DNA from: Actinomycetota bacterium | GTDB taxonomy: Bacteria > Actinomycetota > Actinomycetes > Nanopelagicales > Nanopelagicaceae | DNA length: 64,000 nucleotides | Assembly: GCA_014377015.1 (NCBI GenBank) | Contig: JACMQL010000011.1 | Span: 103,684-167,683 of the forward strand | Direction: 5' to 3' | Shown: positions 35,555-45,612 of the stretch, piece by piece | How the letters are laid out: the number at the start of each line of letters is the position of its first letter | Position numbering within the stretch: position 1 is the stretch's first letter | Notes under the pieces: model-generated | Database searches by the model: none | What the model saw: the letters and a program-made list of their open reading frames with translations, nothing else | Told to the model about the DNA's origin: nothing | Position numbers and translations under genes: made by a program

Positions 35555-35640
35555 GCGTTAACCCGACCTCCTCTGGACTAAAGCGGCCACGGTATTTCCG
35601 TGACAGGAGGGTTAGTGCTCCACATCCTCCGAACCAACCA
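35555..35640 (-). promoter_or_regulatory. rpsF leader, candidate S6:S18 autoregulatory structure
   Basis: On the minus strand a CACGG-AAATA-CCGTG hairpin lies between CCTCC and the GGAGG of the Shine-Dalgarno site, so that CCTCC/GGAGG pairing would hide the ribosome site. Many bacteria regulate rpsF through a leader that binds the S6:S18 complex; this fits in position, but the match to the known motif was not verified. Confidence 0.4.
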
Positions 35641-35662
35641 ATGGCACGGCGAACGAGGAAGG

Positions 35663-36958
35663 CTAAGGGTAACTTGAGGCGGTACCGAATAGAAAATCCG
35701 CTAATCGAGGGCGCGCAGGTGCTTGATTTTCACGCTCAGCCCGTGATTTCACCAGGGCGCTGCGAAGCAAAACTACGATAAAAACCACGGTTGTCAGGAT
35801 ACGAGTGAGCGTGGCCAGGGCATATCCCTGCGCTGGAAGTCCGAATGTAGCGCCTTGGATCTGGGCGAGGTGTTGCCAGATTGCCACATGATAGATGGCC
35901 TCCCCGGCCTGCCAGATCCAGAATGCGCCCAGTTGGCTCTTTTTGCGCATCGCGATAATCCCCAAGGGGGCCAACCAGAGGATGTACTGGGGAGAGTAGA
36001 CCTTGCCGATACACAAGGCTGCTGCCATGAATATAAAACTGACCTCCGCCAATGTAGGCGTATAGGACATCTCAAGAACTAGCAGCACGAGAACGCTCAA
36101 CAGAAGTAATAACGCGATAAGCGAAAGATTATTTAGATTTCCAAAATTCAGTCCAAGTATTGAGAGCGCGTGCCATAGGGATCCCCAGTCGGATTGACGA
36201 TCCAAGTTCAAACTGTAAAAACGCCACCACCCGGTCGGGGTTGTAAGAATCACGGGCAGATTAATTGCCAACCAAACACCTGTCACTGTCGCGACATATT
36301 TGAAAAGTAACTTTCGGGAAGCCATCCGCCAGAAAATCACAGCGATTGGCAAAAGAAGGAGTACGGGAAAGAATTTTGTTGCTATGGATACGCCCAACAA
36401 TATTGCACTAATCGAATATCGCCTCTGGTCGAAAAACAAAACCGCTAAAAGCATCGTCACGATGCCCCACATATCCCAATTAATATAGAGAGAGGCGATG
36501 ACGGCGGGTGAGAGGGCGAGCAGATGCGCAAATTGAGGGCGCATTCGCCAGACCAGCAGAACTGAGATGATGAACAAAATGGAAATGAAGAAAATATTCA
36601 CATCAAAATAATTACGAAGAGAATTTTTGTCCAAGATCGTAATCCAGGTTGTTGCCCACATAACCGCCCCGGTGAGAACCGGGTACTCCACAGCCTCCTT
36701 TCCCGCGCTGTATGCCCATTGATGCGAATTCAAACCACGATCTATTAATAGGACTGGGATATCCGAGTAGCAAGCGTGAACATACGAATCGGGCGATTTC
36801 CAATTCGTATTCCGACAGTGATCAAATTTCGCGAACGACAACACGCAAGAAAGTGTTGCCAGAACAATCAGCATGAGTGCCGCCGGCGCGACTCGTGAAA
36901 GGGGTCGCGAAATCGACTTCGATAAAATATGGGGGATCAAAATATTACGGGGTGACAC
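35663..36958 (-). CDS. GT87-like membrane glycosyltransferase (mannosyltransferase family)
   Basis: 431 residues with about ten to eleven membrane helices and the GT-C/DUF2029 features: an early YSDIPVLLIDRGL loop with acidic residues, YPVLTG and the ATKFFPVLLLLPI helix. In Mycobacterium the same position between ponA1 and rpsF holds Rv0051, a homologous protein. It probably uses a polyprenyl-phosphate sugar to build envelope glycans. Overlaps the ponA end by 14 bases. Confidence 0.82.
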   Translation of the reverse strand: MSPRNILIPHILSKSISRPLSRVAPAALMLIVLATLSCVLSFAKFDHCRNTNWKSPDSYVHACYSDIPVLLIDRGLNSHQWAYSAGKEAVEYPVLTGAVMWATTWITILDKNSLRNYFDVNIFFISILFIISVLLVWRMRPQFAHLLALSPAVIASLYINWDMWGIVTMLLAVLFFDQRRYSISAILLGVSIATKFFPVLLLLPIAVIFWRMASRKLLFKYVATVTGVWLAINLPVILTTPTGWWRFYSLNLDRQSDWGSLWHALSILGLNFGNLNNLSLIALLLLLSVLVLLVLEMSYTPTLAEVSFIFMAAALCIGKVYSPQYILWLAPLGIIAMRKKSQLGAFWIWQAGEAIYHVAIWQHLAQIQGATFGLPAQGYALATLTRILTTVVFIVVLLRSALVKSRAERENQAPARPRLADFLFGTASSYP

Positions 36959-38978
36959 TTGGAGTAGGAGATAATGTCGTTGTTGGCGATGGTGACTCCG
37001 AGACTGGGGTAGGGGACATGTCCGTGGGCGAAGGAATTACTGTCAAAGTTGGCGATGGTTTTGGTTTTGGTTTTGGTTTTGGTTTCTTCACGATGGTGGG
37101 TGGAGTCATTTCAATTGGATCCTTGCCACCAATGTAGATTGGTTTTGGGAATGCCAATTTAGGTTGACCAATTAGTGCAGCCTTCATAAAGGCTGTCCAG
37201 ACTCGCGCTGGAAAAGTGCCACCAGTCACCGAGGTAAGCCCACCGATTCCATTCAAAGTCTGCGATGCGTTATCCCTGAAAAAAGCAACTGACGCTGCGA
37301 GTTGTGGTGTGTAACCACTAAACCAGGCTGAAGCATTTTGCTCACTCGTGCCGGTCTTGCCAGCGGCCGGCCGGCCAAGTCCGGCAGTACCAGAGGTCGC
37401 AGTTCCGCTGCGTACAACTTCTTGCAGCGCATAGCTCAAATCAGCCATCACATTCTTAGAGAAGACTTCTTGTCCTTGCGGACGAGCTTGGTAAAGCACA
37501 CCTCTGTTAGAACCTTGGACTTGGTCGATTAAGAATGGCTTTGCATAAATTCCGCGCGCGGCGAATGTTGCGTAGGCAGCGGCAACGTCAATTACCCGCG
37601 GACTTGCCACACCTAAAGTGACCGACGGTGTCGCCACCATTTCGACACTGGCGGGGATGCCTGCCCGCCGCGCAACATCAACAACCCTGTCTGGGCCTAC
37701 TTTTATACCGAGTGGGACATAGATGGTGTTAACAGAGTGAGCCGTTGCCTTAAGAAGATTGGTTTGGCCCCATTGTTCGTTTCCGTAATTTGAAACAGGG
37801 TAAGGCTTACCTAGGTCGTCAAAAATCTGAGGAGAAGAACCGTTCCACATTGAGCTGAGAGGGATTCCAGCTTCTAAGGCAGCGACCAAAGCAAAAGGTT
37901 TGAATGTTGAACCGGCGAGGGCAATGGATTGCGTTGCATCATTCAATTGACGTACCAAATAATCCTTGCCGCCATACATCGCGACAATCGCGCCAGTTCC
38001 GGGACGAATTGCTATCAAGCCGATATGTAAATTGGCCTGCGCGTTCTTAGGACCCTTCTTATCAACTGCATCGACTGCTGCTTGTTGCGACCGCTGATTT
38101 AAAGTAGTTCTAACTGTCAATCCACCAACAAGCAATTGCGCATCCGAAAAGCCAAGGCTGTTCAATTCTTTTTGGGCGGCGGCCATGATGTAGCCCTTGG
38201 GACCTGAAAGGGTTCCAGAGGTTGCCGGTGTTCGAATCTCAGGAAACTTGGCGGCGGCTGCCTCTTCTTGGGTGATCCAATTAGCTTCGACCATGCCATT
38301 TATTACATACGCAAACCTGGATTTAAGCCGCTTGAGATTATCCGCAGAATAAGCGGGATCGTAATAACCAGGTGAACGCAGGATGCTGGCAATTACGGCA
38401 GCTTGCGAGAGAGTTAAATCCGCAACCCCACGATTAAAATATTGTTGCGACGCCGTTTCAACTCCGTATGAACCTCGACCAAAATAAATCGTGTTCAGAT
38501 AATTTTCCAAGATTTGATCTTTGGATAATTGTGATTCCAGTTTGATCGAGATGATTAACTCTTTTATCTTGCGCGTGATACTTCTTTCAGGAGTAAGAAA
38601 TGCGGTTTTAGCGTATTGCTGAGTTATCGTTGAACCGCCTTGAACTGCGCCACCGCGCAAATTATTTAAAGCTGCACGTGCAATACCAGTGATGCTGAAG
38701 GCTTTCCCAGAATAGAAATTTCTGTCTTCAGCTGAAAGAGCAGCTCGCCTTACATTGAGAGGGATTTTGGCAAGTGGAACAATTGTGCGGTTTTGAGCGC
38801 CGAGTCGCCCAATTTCTACTCCATTCGAGTATTGAATGATGGTCGCCTGACTGTTGACGAAAGAATTTGGATCAGGAATCGAGACCGTGAAATAGGCGTA
38901 GGCGAAAACAGAGGCCCCCGCAATGAAGGCAAAACCGCCCAAAAAGATGGCGGATCGGAAGAGAATTTTACGTACCAC
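36945..38978 (-). CDS. ponA: class A penicillin-binding protein (transglycosylase/transpeptidase)
   Basis: 677 residues: N-terminal membrane anchor (about 8-30), glycosyltransferase-51 domain with SAEDRNFYS, GGSTITQQYAK and KIKELIISIKLE, then a transpeptidase domain with active Ser in AGSTFKPFA, SVN and KTGTSEQNASAWFSGYTP. The tail is a KPKPKP stretch followed by Ser/Thr/Pro sequence with no fold. Polymerises and cross-links peptidoglycan. Synteny with Rv0050 (ponA1). Confidence 0.95.
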   Translation of the reverse strand: MVRKILFRSAIFLGGFAFIAGASVFAYAYFTVSIPDPNSFVNSQATIIQYSNGVEIGRLGAQNRTIVPLAKIPLNVRRAALSAEDRNFYSGKAFSITGIARAALNNLRGGAVQGGSTITQQYAKTAFLTPERSITRKIKELIISIKLESQLSKDQILENYLNTIYFGRGSYGVETASQQYFNRGVADLTLSQAAVIASILRSPGYYDPAYSADNLKRLKSRFAYVINGMVEANWITQEEAAAAKFPEIRTPATSGTLSGPKGYIMAAAQKELNSLGFSDAQLLVGGLTVRTTLNQRSQQAAVDAVDKKGPKNAQANLHIGLIAIRPGTGAIVAMYGGKDYLVRQLNDATQSIALAGSTFKPFALVAALEAGIPLSSMWNGSSPQIFDDLGKPYPVSNYGNEQWGQTNLLKATAHSVNTIYVPLGIKVGPDRVVDVARRAGIPASVEMVATPSVTLGVASPRVIDVAAAYATFAARGIYAKPFLIDQVQGSNRGVLYQARPQGQEVFSKNVMADLSYALQEVVRSGTATSGTAGLGRPAAGKTGTSEQNASAWFSGYTPQLAASVAFFRDNASQTLNGIGGLTSVTGGTFPARVWTAFMKAALIGQPKLAFPKPIYIGGKDPIEMTPPTIVKKPKPKPKPKPSPTLTVIPSPTDMSPTPVSESPSPTTTLSPTPSVTP

Positions 38979-38987
38979 TTGTGAAGG

Positions 38988-39401
38988 TTACCGCCTTACC
39001 CAATCTTCATCTTCTAATGTGCGTTGACGACGAGGCGGTTTTCGCGTCTGCCCGTCACCCAGTATGAATGACGCGGATAGGTGGTTCCATGAGCATTCGC
39101 GACAGACCTCGACAACATAGACGCGGAATTCTCCAAACTCGTTCTCCATCTCAACTAACTCGTCATCAGATTTGATTCTGCCCGAGTATTGGCCAAGTTG
39201 GTCTCCGAAGGTATACCGCAATTCAAAAAGTGAGCTTTTCTTACAGACTGGGCACTTTCGATCAGCCCTCGTGCCGTGGAATTTAGCCGCCTTGAGAAGA
39301 TACGGGTCGGCATCACATGCATCAACTTTTCCGCGGAAGAGAGCCGCCAGGGTTGCCCTCTTGTCCAATGTGTAATCCACAAAGGCTCTCTTCGATTTCA
39401 T
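38988..39401 (-). CDS. DUF5318 zinc-ribbon-like protein
   Basis: 137 residues, with cysteine pairs CPVC (about residue 55) and CREC (about residue 105) that may hold a metal, and DYTLDKRATLAALFRG at the N-terminus. Homologues sit next to ponA1 in mycobacteria (Rv0049 position). Function unknown. The ATG at 39401 is supported by a TATTCT box seven bases upstream; a longer TTG start would overlap the divergent transporter. Confidence 0.82.
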   Translation of the reverse strand: MKSKRAFVDYTLDKRATLAALFRGKVDACDADPYLLKAAKFHGTRADRKCPVCKKSSLFELRYTFGDQLGQYSGRIKSDDELVEMENEFGEFRVYVVEVCRECSWNHLSASFILGDGQTRKPPRRQRTLEDEDWVRR

Positions 39402-39408
39402 AGCGTAG

Positions 39409-39445
39409 AGAATAACGAGACTACGGGTCGCAAAGAAACTACGCT
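39409..39445. promoter_or_regulatory. divergent leaderless promoters of DUF5318 and MFS genes
   Basis: Minus strand TATTCT (39414-39409) lies seven bases before ATG 39401; plus strand TACGCT (39440-39445) lies seven bases before ATG 39453. The start codons are 51 bases apart and neither has a ribosome site. Confidence 0.5.
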
Positions 39446-39452
39446 TGTGGGT

Positions 39453-40733
39453 ATGCAAACTTTGAGTTTCCTGGGATTATTGAAACACCCCCGGCTCTCA
39501 AGGCTTTTTGTCGCGCGCTGGACTGGACAGACCACGGATGGAATATTTCAAAGCGCGCTCGCATCTTTTGTTCTCTTCTCTCCTGAACGCCAAGCCAGCG
39601 CCCTCAGTGCAGCTACTGCCTTCGCGGTCGTTTTGCTGCCTTACTCGCTGATCGGCCCATTTGTCGGCACTGTGCTGGACCGTATCTCACGGCAAAGAGC
39701 CCTCTTCTACGCAAACATTCTGCGCGCTGTCGACTTGTTTATCATCGCCATCTTAGTTGCTAACGGTAAGACTGGGTTAGAACTTACAATCTTTGTACTT
39801 GCAGCATTTGGAATCAATCGTCTTATTCTTGCCGGACTTTCAGCCGGGCTTCCCCTAATGATCAATCAGGATAACCTGATAACCGCCAACGCCGCAGCAG
39901 TGACGGGTGGTTCGATACTCGTTGTTCTCGGCGGTGGACTTGGTTTTGGAATTCGTAAAGTCTCCGAATCCCTCGATAACGCAAATCACTCGGACGCTTT
40001 GATAATTTTGTTCGCATCCGTCGGATACGTTCTCGCCGCTTTGATGGTTCTTCGACTAAAGAAGAAGGAAATTGGTCCGCTAGATCACGAAACCAAATCT
40101 GCAAGTTTCATGCAAAGTGTTATCGAGATGAGAGAGGGTTTTGAATTTCTCGCTCGGCACAAGGATGCTGCCCGCGGAATCATGGCAACGGCAGTTCAGC
40201 GCGGTGGAATAACTTCACTACTTCTCATTGCATTGCTCCTTGAGCGAAACACTTTTCATTCTGCTGATCGACCAGAGGACGGTCTTTCTGGACTGGCTAT
40301 CGCACTGATAATTGCGGGCCTGGGGATCATGTGTGGAGCACTCGTCGCGCCTGTGGGGGTAAACCGATTTGGTCGGCACGGTTGGATGAGAATGATGATG
40401 CTTGGAAGTGCAATACCTCCCCTGTTTCTCGTTCTCACAATTCAACCCATTTCTTTATATGTAGCAGGTTTTTTTACCAGTCTTTGCGGTCAAAGTCTTA
40501 AAGTGACAAATGATGCCCTGGTGCAATCCAAGATTGACGATTACCACAGGGGTCGCGTATTTGCCGTGTACGACGTAGTTGTCAACGGAGCAATCGTTTC
40601 AGGAGCGCTGTGCGCAGCTTTGATACTTCCTGCTTCGGGCAAATCCATTACAGTTCCGCTGGCGATTTCCTTTGTATACGTCATTGCATATCTCGGCTTG
40701 CTGCGGCCTAAAAAATTTAAGGCTATTACTTAG
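39453..40733 (+). CDS. MFS transporter
   Basis: 426 residues with about twelve membrane helices; the cytoplasmic loop after helix 2 reads GTVLDRISRQRALFY, an MFS motif A variant. The start at 39453 (TTG-rich region upstream rejected) begins LSFLGLLKHPRLSRLFVARW, typical of MFS_3 exporters. Substrate unknown. Its end overlaps the convergent cca gene by eight bases. Confidence 0.87.
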   Translation: MQTLSFLGLLKHPRLSRLFVARWTGQTTDGIFQSALASFVLFSPERQASALSAATAFAVVLLPYSLIGPFVGTVLDRISRQRALFYANILRAVDLFIIAILVANGKTGLELTIFVLAAFGINRLILAGLSAGLPLMINQDNLITANAAAVTGGSILVVLGGGLGFGIRKVSESLDNANHSDALIILFASVGYVLAALMVLRLKKKEIGPLDHETKSASFMQSVIEMREGFEFLARHKDAARGIMATAVQRGGITSLLLIALLLERNTFHSADRPEDGLSGLAIALIIAGLGIMCGALVAPVGVNRFGRHGWMRMMMLGSAIPPLFLVLTIQPISLYVAGFFTSLCGQSLKVTNDALVQSKIDDYHRGRVFAVYDVVVNGAIVSGALCAALILPASGKSITVPLAISFVYVIAYLGLLRPKKFKAIT

Positions 40734-42156
40734 TACTCCACCATTTCAGCAATTCCTCTTTTGCTCGAACTTCACCCAGGGGACCGTTTTCGAGTCTCAA
40801 TTCAAGCAAGAAATCCAGAGCCTGTCCTACGGCAGCTGAAGGTCGAAGATTTAAAATCTCCATTACTTGACCTCCGTCTAAATCTGGACGGATCTTGGAT
40901 AACTCCTCTTCCTCCATCAACAACTCAATGCGGTCTTCCAGGCTTTGATAGGTAGCGGCTAACGCGTCAGCTCTTCTTCTATTGCGAGTTGTGCAATCAG
41001 CTCGTGTAAGGATATGTAAATGAATAAGCAGCGCACCAGCATCGCGAACATATCTGCGGACAGCAGAATCCGTCCATTCGCCGTCGCCATAACCGTGGAA
41101 GCGCAAGTGAAGTGCGATAAGCGTGGAGACTTCATCGATGGTGTCTCCATCAAATCGAAGAGTCTTCAAACGTTCCCGAGATAGGCGAGCGCCAACGACT
41201 TCGTGATGGTGAAAGCTCACCCCTCCCCCTGGAATATGCGCACGTGTCTTTGGCTTCCCAATGTCATGCAGCAACGCAGCAAGTCGCAGAACTAAATTTG
41301 GACCACCTAAACGCCCCTCCTGCACAATCGCTTGTTCAAGAACTGTAAGCGAGTGTTCGTAAACATCCTTGTGATGATGATGCTCATCTATTTCAAGACG
41401 AAGCTTTGGAATTTCTGAAACCACAAAATCGGCTAATCCTGTGTCAACCAACATAGTTATTCCGATACGTGGATTGTGCGACATTAGAATCTTTGTGAAT
41501 TCGTCGCGAATACGTTCATGGGAGATGATGCTCAGCCTTCCCGCCATCTCCTTCATCGCGTGAAGCACATCATCGGCCACAGTGAAATCGAGTTGGCTGG
41601 CAAAACGTGCCGCCCGCATCATCCGCAAGGGGTCGTCCGAGAAAGACGTCTCCGCGCCGCCTGGGGTTCGCAATAATTTCTGCGATAAGTCATGTAGGCC
41701 ATTGAAAGGATCTATGAATTCAGGTGCGCCTTTTGTTAACTCCAACGCCATCGCATTAACTGTGAAGTCCCGGCGAGAGAGATCCACTTCAAGTGATTCC
41801 CCGTACGTCACGCCCGGCTTTCGGCTATCAGTCGTGTACTCGTCGCTGCGATAAGTGGTGACTTCTACTGTCGTATCGCCACGTCTGCCCGCAACGGTTC
41901 CGAATGCGATGCCGGTATCCCAAACATTTTCAGCCCAACGGCTCAAGATTTTTTTGCTCGTTTCTGGCGGCGCATCTGTTGTGAAATCAAGGTCATTGCC
42001 GAGACGTCCTAAAATTGCATCTCGCACTGGACCGCCCACAAGAGCCAATCGAAATCCCGCCGCTTTAAAGACGTCGGCTAACGAACTGGCCAACGGCGCT
42101 CGTAAGATCAGAGATCGGATCGCTAATTCCCCTGCGGCATCTAAGGCACTATTCAC
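40726..42156 (-). CDS. cca: CCA tRNA nucleotidyltransferase with HD domain
   Basis: Adds or repairs the 3' CCA of tRNAs, needed here since the tRNA-Ile and tRNA-Ala genes lack an encoded CCA. The 476 residues show the head-domain signature LVGGPVRDAILGRLGNDLDFTT, the neck DPLRMMRAARFASQL, and an HD phosphohydrolase part (HHHKDVYEHSL, ALLHDIGKPKTR). GTG start. Adjacent divergent NUDIX gene, as in other actinobacteria. Confidence 0.95.
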   Translation of the reverse strand: MNSALDAAGELAIRSLILRAPLASSLADVFKAAGFRLALVGGPVRDAILGRLGNDLDFTTDAPPETSKKILSRWAENVWDTGIAFGTVAGRRGDTTVEVTTYRSDEYTTDSRKPGVTYGESLEVDLSRRDFTVNAMALELTKGAPEFIDPFNGLHDLSQKLLRTPGGAETSFSDDPLRMMRAARFASQLDFTVADDVLHAMKEMAGRLSIISHERIRDEFTKILMSHNPRIGITMLVDTGLADFVVSEIPKLRLEIDEHHHHKDVYEHSLTVLEQAIVQEGRLGGPNLVLRLAALLHDIGKPKTRAHIPGGGVSFHHHEVVGARLSRERLKTLRFDGDTIDEVSTLIALHLRFHGYGDGEWTDSAVRRYVRDAGALLIHLHILTRADCTTRNRRRADALAATYQSLEDRIELLMEEEELSKIRPDLDGGQVMEILNLRPSAAVGQALDFLLELRLENGPLGEVRAKEELLKWWSTK

Positions 42157-42176
42157 AATAGGTAAGGCTAGAGCAG

Positions 42177-42182
42177 TACCCT
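42177..42182 (+). promoter_or_regulatory. -10 box of the NUDIX gene (leaderless)
   Basis: TACCCT, six bases, then ATG 42189; lies in the 32-base gap to the divergent cca start. Confidence 0.45.
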
Positions 42183-42188
42183 TGCTTT

Positions 42189-42821
42189 ATGACCCCTGCA
42201 CCTGGTGCGGGCAGCGAAGGTACGAAAAAGAAGCGGCGCCGCAGGCGTCCACCCCATCGCTCCCCCCAACTTCACGAGACAACCACCACTGAGAGCCCAG
42301 CCAGCCCTTCGTCGGAAAAGCTGGTCGAGAAGAAGTCTCTGAAATCTTCCGCGCATCCCAAATCTAGGTCCGATGGACAGTTTGGCTACGCCAAACGAGT
42401 TGATGAAGTCAGCGCTGGGGGATTAGTTATTGATTACTCCGGATCTCGCGGACTTCTTATTGGACGTATCGATCAGAAAGATGCCACTAGGGCCAGATTG
42501 CTCTGGTCGCTACCCAAGGGTCACATTGAATTGGGTGAATCCCCTGAAGAGGCGGCATTGCGTGAAGTGATGGAGGAGACGGGGATTGAGAGTGAGATCA
42601 CTCGCGCACTCGGAGTCATCGATTTTTGGTTTATGGCAGGTGGCAAGCGAATTCATAAGACTGTGCACCACTATCTATTCACTGAAACCGGCGGACTTTT
42701 GGCACCACAAGTGAGCGAGGTAGATGAAGTCGCTTGGTTTCCGTTGCCAGAAATTATTGAGCGGTTGGCATATCCCGACGAAAAGAAATTGATTGCCCGC
42801 TATGGAAATTTGGACCTGTGA
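42189..42821 (+). CDS. NUDIX hydrolase with basic N-terminal extension
   Basis: 210 residues. Residues 1-65 are a low-complexity basic/Ser-Pro tail ([10 protein letters not shown]). The catalytic Nudix box [23 protein letters not shown] is complete (about residues 115-137), so it should hydrolyse a nucleoside diphosphate derivative. It matches the MutT-like gene next to cca in mycobacteria. Its stop overlaps the following gene start (GTGA). Confidence 0.92.
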   Translation: MTPAPGAGSEGTKKKRRRRRPPHRSPQLHETTTTESPASPSSEKLVEKKSLKSSAHPKSRSDGQFGYAKRVDEVSAGGLVIDYSGSRGLLIGRIDQKDATRARLLWSLPKGHIELGESPEEAALREVMEETGIESEITRALGVIDFWFMAGGKRIHKTVHHYLFTETGGLLAPQVSEVDEVAWFPLPEIIERLAYPDEKKLIARYGNLDL

Positions 42822-43915
42822 AAACTCGAATTGTTGCGCTCGCCAGCGCGTTATTGATTGCTTCACTTGGCATGGTCTTTACCGGTTCGACATCTTCGGC
42901 TGCTGAAGTTTCCAGTAAGAAAATCATTCTTTTTGATACAGCCCACAGAGATTTGCTTGGGGTATCGCTAGGTTTAGATTTACTCCCATCACTACAGCCC
43001 GGCGGGCGTCTAGGCAGAATGGTCTTCACGCCACTTAAGAAGCCGCGAATATGGCTGATTGACGCCGCTTTAATAGAAGATGTTAAAACGCTCGCAGAAG
43101 AGGAAGTTAGCGCGCAAGAATGGCTTAACAAACTTAAGAGCGTGACGAAATCTGATCGAGTAATCGCTATTCCGTACGGACATCCAGATAAAGCAACGGC
43201 GAAGAGACTTGCTCCTACTGAATTAAAATTCTACTACCAGTCCAGTAAATCCCGCTTGCAAAAATTTTTAGAAAGGCCGGTGATCAACGACCCGACTGCT
43301 GTGTGGACCATGAAGCGTCCAAAAATCAATAAGGAAACCATTGATTCCTACCTTTTAAACCGAAAAGCAATTTCGCTTCTGCGCACAGTTGTTCCAGTAT
43401 CTGAACTAGATGCTCTTCGATCGCGCCTCGCGCTGTTGATCGCGTCTGACATCACCGCAGAACAGCAACAATTCTTTTCCCAAAATGCGGATGTTTCGAT
43501 TGCACTTCAAAACCACAAACTGCGAATCTTTCCAGGAAAATATCGGTTGTCTTCAACTCACGAGAAAGTCCCAGTCACGCTAGTAAACGATTTCTCAGCA
43601 CCAGTGAAAATCTCCCTGCAATTAACTGCCTTGAACTCCCGTATTCAAGTGGAATCAATGCAAGCTATTTCCATACCTGCTGGTGCTAAATTGCAACTTT
43701 CCGTTCCTGTGACGGTAATTGCCTCGGGAACAACGGCAGTCCTCGCACAGTTCGCAAACTCGCGTGGAACTTTGTTGCTTGAATCCGCGATGTTAGATCT
43801 CAATCTCTCGGTTATCAGCCCCGCCGTCGCGTGGTTTACAACTTCTGCTGGAGCTCTTCTACTACTGGCTGCACTAACCCAAATTGTGCGCAGAGTTAGA
43901 AGAAGTAGAAAATGA
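42818..43915 (+). CDS. short DUF6049-like secreted/membrane protein
   Basis: 365 residues with a signal peptide (about 1-29, ending SSAAE) and a C-terminal membrane helix ([20 protein letters not shown]) followed by a basic tail. The region [30 protein letters not shown] looks like a beta-sandwich. Placement between the NUDIX gene and murJ is that of the actinobacterial DUF6049 protein, normally near 700 residues, so this is about half size. Likely assists lipid-II flipping or envelope assembly; inference from synteny. Overlaps both neighbours by four bases. Confidence 0.65.
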   Translation: MKTRIVALASALLIASLGMVFTGSTSSAAEVSSKKIILFDTAHRDLLGVSLGLDLLPSLQPGGRLGRMVFTPLKKPRIWLIDAALIEDVKTLAEEEVSAQEWLNKLKSVTKSDRVIAIPYGHPDKATAKRLAPTELKFYYQSSKSRLQKFLERPVINDPTAVWTMKRPKINKETIDSYLLNRKAISLLRTVVPVSELDALRSRLALLIASDITAEQQQFFSQNADVSIALQNHKLRIFPGKYRLSSTHEKVPVTLVNDFSAPVKISLQLTALNSRIQVESMQAISIPAGAKLQLSVPVTVIASGTTAVLAQFANSRGTLLLESAMLDLNLSVISPAVAWFTTSAGALLLLAALTQIVRRVRRSRK

Positions 43916-45546
43916 AACCCGCCGAACTCTTTCGTGCCTCGGGAGTAATGGCAATTGGAACGATTTTTTCACGTATCACGGGTTTTATCCGCAATATTTT
44001 GGCAGTTGCTGTATTGGGTACGGCTCTTCTCGCAGACACGTACAACGTTGCAAATACAATGCCCAATATTTTATACAACTTACTTGTGGGGGGTGCTCTC
44101 ACCGCGATATTTGTTCCCCAATTGATTAGATCCTTCGATGATGAAGATGGTGGTCATGCATTCGCCTCTCGTTTGATTACAATCGTTAGCGTCATTCTTC
44201 TGGCACTTGTGTTGATTGGTGTGATACTTGCACCCGCGCTCGTCCGACTCTATGCACCGGAATTCTCTACTGCTGGATTTGAAAATGAGTTTCAGTTAGC
44301 CGTGGCTTTCACTCGCTATTGTCTTCCGCAAATTTTCTTTCTTGGTCTTGCCACCATGTTGGGACAAGTGGCTAATGCCAAAGGATCTTTCGCCCCTTTA
44401 ATGTGGGCGCCGATCCTCAATAATCTCCTTGTTATCGGCGTATTTTCCGCCGTGCTGATTTATTCCCCCCAACTCACAACCGGAACGATCACGTCAACGC
44501 AAACCGCAATCTTGGGATGGGGGACAACTCTTGGTCTGGTAGTTCAGGCATTGATTCTCGTTCCTGTCGTACGCAGGACCGGCATTCATCTAGCTCCCAA
44601 ATTCGGACTGAAGGGACTCGGCAAATCTTTCTCATTGGCCGGGTGGACTCTTGTATATGTGCTCATCTCCCAACTTGGCTTCCTCGTTACGGTAAATGTT
44701 TCAACAAGTGCCGCTGTACGAGCGGCAACAGAGGGGATCAGAACCGGTGTGGGCTTCACTCCGTTTGGTAACGCCTACTTAATCATGATGCTTCCATATT
44801 CAATCGTCACAATCTCGATCATCACTGCACTGCTTCCGCATCTTTCGAAGTTAGCTCTGACAAATAAGCGCAGCGAAGTCAGAGACCAGATTGTTCGTAC
44901 CATCAAGATGGTTGGCGTTCTCACTATTCCATCTGGTGTCGGTTTTCTCTTTTTTGGCCCGCTTATAACCCGAGTTCTATTTTTCGGAATTGATAAATCA
45001 GATTCTGTATATATTGGAAATGTGCTTTCTGCTTTTGGTGTGGGGCTAGTTGCCTTTAGTATTAACATAATTTTGGTACGCGCTTTCAACGCCTTTGAGG
45101 ACACACGCACTCAAGTTGTATCTATTTTGATTATCAACATCGTATCTGTCGCACTTTCTTATCTCTCTTTGGCTCTACTTGACTACAAGTGGGTGACTGT
45201 CGGGCTCGGTGCGTCTTTTTCAATTAGCTACATTCTTGGGCTCTTTATAACTCTGGCGTTATTGGGTAAACACACCGGAAAACTCTCCTTTCGAGAATTT
45301 TCTGGGCAGCATCTGCGTTTGTTCACTGCATCGATACTTACCATGCTCCCGCTGTTCATTATTTCTGAGTACTTTTCGTGGGCCGATAACGACGCCACCA
45401 CATTTTTGCGCTCCCTCGAACTCCTGGTTGTAATGACCTTGGGATTCATCGGATACGTAATTGTGGCGAAAATGATGGGGGTTAGTGAAATCACTAAAAT
45501 GACGACTTTGGTCAAGTCTCAGCTGCCTAAGATTCGCAACCGATAA
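43912..45546 (+). CDS. murJ: lipid II flippase MurJ
   Basis: 544 residues with about fourteen membrane helices, MOP-superfamily. Typical motifs: FSRITGFIRNILAVAVLGT at the N-terminus, NTMPNILYNLLVGGALTAIFVPQL, and an RAFNAFEDTRTQ segment. Flips lipid II for peptidoglycan synthesis. Unlike mycobacteria and streptomycetes, there is no kinase-like C-terminal extension and no sigma-factor gene before trxB. Confidence 0.95.
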   Translation: MKPAELFRASGVMAIGTIFSRITGFIRNILAVAVLGTALLADTYNVANTMPNILYNLLVGGALTAIFVPQLIRSFDDEDGGHAFASRLITIVSVILLALVLIGVILAPALVRLYAPEFSTAGFENEFQLAVAFTRYCLPQIFFLGLATMLGQVANAKGSFAPLMWAPILNNLLVIGVFSAVLIYSPQLTTGTITSTQTAILGWGTTLGLVVQALILVPVVRRTGIHLAPKFGLKGLGKSFSLAGWTLVYVLISQLGFLVTVNVSTSAAVRAATEGIRTGVGFTPFGNAYLIMMLPYSIVTISIITALLPHLSKLALTNKRSEVRDQIVRTIKMVGVLTIPSGVGFLFFGPLITRVLFFGIDKSDSVYIGNVLSAFGVGLVAFSINIILVRAFNAFEDTRTQVVSILIINIVSVALSYLSLALLDYKWVTVGLGASFSISYILGLFITLALLGKHTGKLSFREFSGQHLRLFTASILTMLPLFIISEYFSWADNDATTFLRSLELLVVMTLGFIGYVIVAKMMGVSEITKMTTLVKSQLPKIRNR

Positions 45547-45600
45547 TGTCTTTCGGTCGGTGGCGGCAACTAAAGGGAATATTCCAAACTAAACTCGGGT

Positions 45601-45606
45601 TATGGT
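45601..45606 (+). promoter_or_regulatory. -10 box of trxB (leaderless)
   Basis: TATGGT, then GAAGCG, then ATG 45613. The kinase-like gene at 32932 has a near-identical TATCCT-GAAGCG-ATG arrangement. Confidence 0.5.
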
Positions 45607-45612
45607 GAAGCG

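Noticed and set aside
37058..37090. GGTTTT tandem repeat resembling telomeric sequence
   Set aside because: It is the complement of the Lys-Pro codons in the penicillin-binding protein tail.
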